Assembly: GCA_017562135.1 (NCBI GenBank)
Contig: QEYB01000255.1
Location: 62,001-126,000 of the forward strand
Source: Dipylidium caninum
Taxonomy: Eukaryota > Platyhelminthes > Cestoda > Cyclophyllidea > Dipylidiidae
Reading direction: 5' to 3'
Length of the DNA stretch: 64,000 bases
Below are positions 63,469 through 64,000 of this stretch, one piece after another. The notes under the pieces are model-generated. The model made no database searches. It was not told the origin of the DNA and worked only from the letters and a program-made list of their open reading frames with translations. Position 1 is the stretch's first letter; each line of letters starts with the position of its first letter. Made by a program: the position numbers and the translations under genes.

Positions 63469-64000
63469 TTACAAGGACTCAGCAATTGCCTCCATTTTCT
63501 CAATGAGCGCAGCCTTCCTGGCAGAGAGATTTGCATCCTCCGTTTGGTATTGTGGTTTTGAGAGCTTTCCCGCTATAACGTTCGTAGCCAGCGAAACACC
63601 CTTGTTTATTAAACTGTGATATTCCTGATCCAATTTTTGCAATTCGCCAACCTACAAAAAAGGATAACAAGGACTCTAACCCCCACGTCAAGTACTCCAC
63701 ACTGGAAGCTTAATCGATGAATGAAAACTAAATGTTATTTTACTGTAAGTCAATTGCAAAAATACTAATCAAGAAACAGCTAAACAAAATTGCCACACAT
63801 CCGCACTTTGTCAGCTCCCTCTGTCCAGAATGAACGTAATTTTGACTGCATCACTGTTATTTTCTGCGAAATTGCCTTGTGATCGTCCTCAACTTTGCGA
63901 TAATCTGTCTTGAAGCGATCTGAATCCTTAGATGACTTATAGTTGCTGATTGTGTCTTCGTAAGTTTGGTAAATAGCCGAGCGTTTGTTTTGCAAATTGA
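63469..64000 (-). CDS. C-terminal exons of an unidentified coiled-coil protein (partial)
   Basis: Two minus-strand exons join in phase 0: one entering from beyond the window and ending at 63807, and a last exon 63651-63469 ending in TAA. Together they encode about 125 residues, almost all helical and charged (K, E, Q, D rich), with a FWTEGADKVGELQKL stretch across the junction. A 155-nt intron with a clean pyrimidine-AG acceptor separates them, and AATAAA follows. The peptide looks like the C-terminal coiled coil of a larger protein. I do not recognise the family. The gene's start lies outside the window. Confidence 0.62.

Noticed and set aside
1..64000. CRISPR arrays, bacterial operons, phage or plasmid modules
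   Set aside because: None seen; the introns, AATAAA signals and gene families show this is animal nuclear DNA.

Overview
The window is eukaryotic DNA from a metazoan. It carries spliced genes with GT-AG introns, long introns and intergenic stretches, AATAAA signals, and animal families: an ANTP-class homeobox gene, a RhoGAP-START protein and an EGF-repeat matrix protein. One gene has introns of only 31-40 nt at its 5' end and longer ones towards its 3' end. That size gradient is known from parasitic flatworms such as Schistosoma, so a platyhelminth is my best guess. This is inference; no organism-specific marker was seen. There is no CRISPR array, no bacterial operon and no recognisable rRNA or tRNA gene.

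Layout. 2.7-4.1 kb (-): a seven-exon, 237-residue BAR-domain-like protein. 6.2-10.2 kb (+): tRNA dimethylallyltransferase (TRIT1), with P-loop, catalytic core and C-terminal zinc finger; its last exon contains a reading-frame break. 12.7-13.2 kb (-): the 3' end of an unidentified gene with a polyadenylation signal. 15.6-22.7 kb (+): a secreted protein made almost entirely of alternating EGF and calcium-binding EGF modules, with a 450-bp higher-order repeat. 28.2-29.9 kb: a possible Dsn1-like kinetochore protein (+) and a calmodulin-like EF-hand protein (-), tail to tail with 108 bp between their stops. 38.2-56.8 kb (+), possibly from 31.7 kb: a DLC1/STARD13-type RhoGAP-START protein assembled from 14 phase-consistent exons. 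57.1-59.0 kb (-): a Mox/MEOX-like homeobox gene, probably overlapped by the 3' UTR of the RhoGAP gene. 63.5-64.0 kb (-): the C-terminal exons of an unidentified coiled-coil protein whose gene continues beyond the window.

The genes do not form a pathway; this is an ordinary animal locus with unrelated neighbours. The most interesting structural points are the 5' micro-introns (one of them GC-AG), a diverged interspersed repeat present twice in opposite orientation around two RhoGAP exons, the exact 450-bp duplication in the EGF gene, two antisense 3' overlaps, and several one-base frame breaks that look like assembly indels. I found no clearly new biological system.
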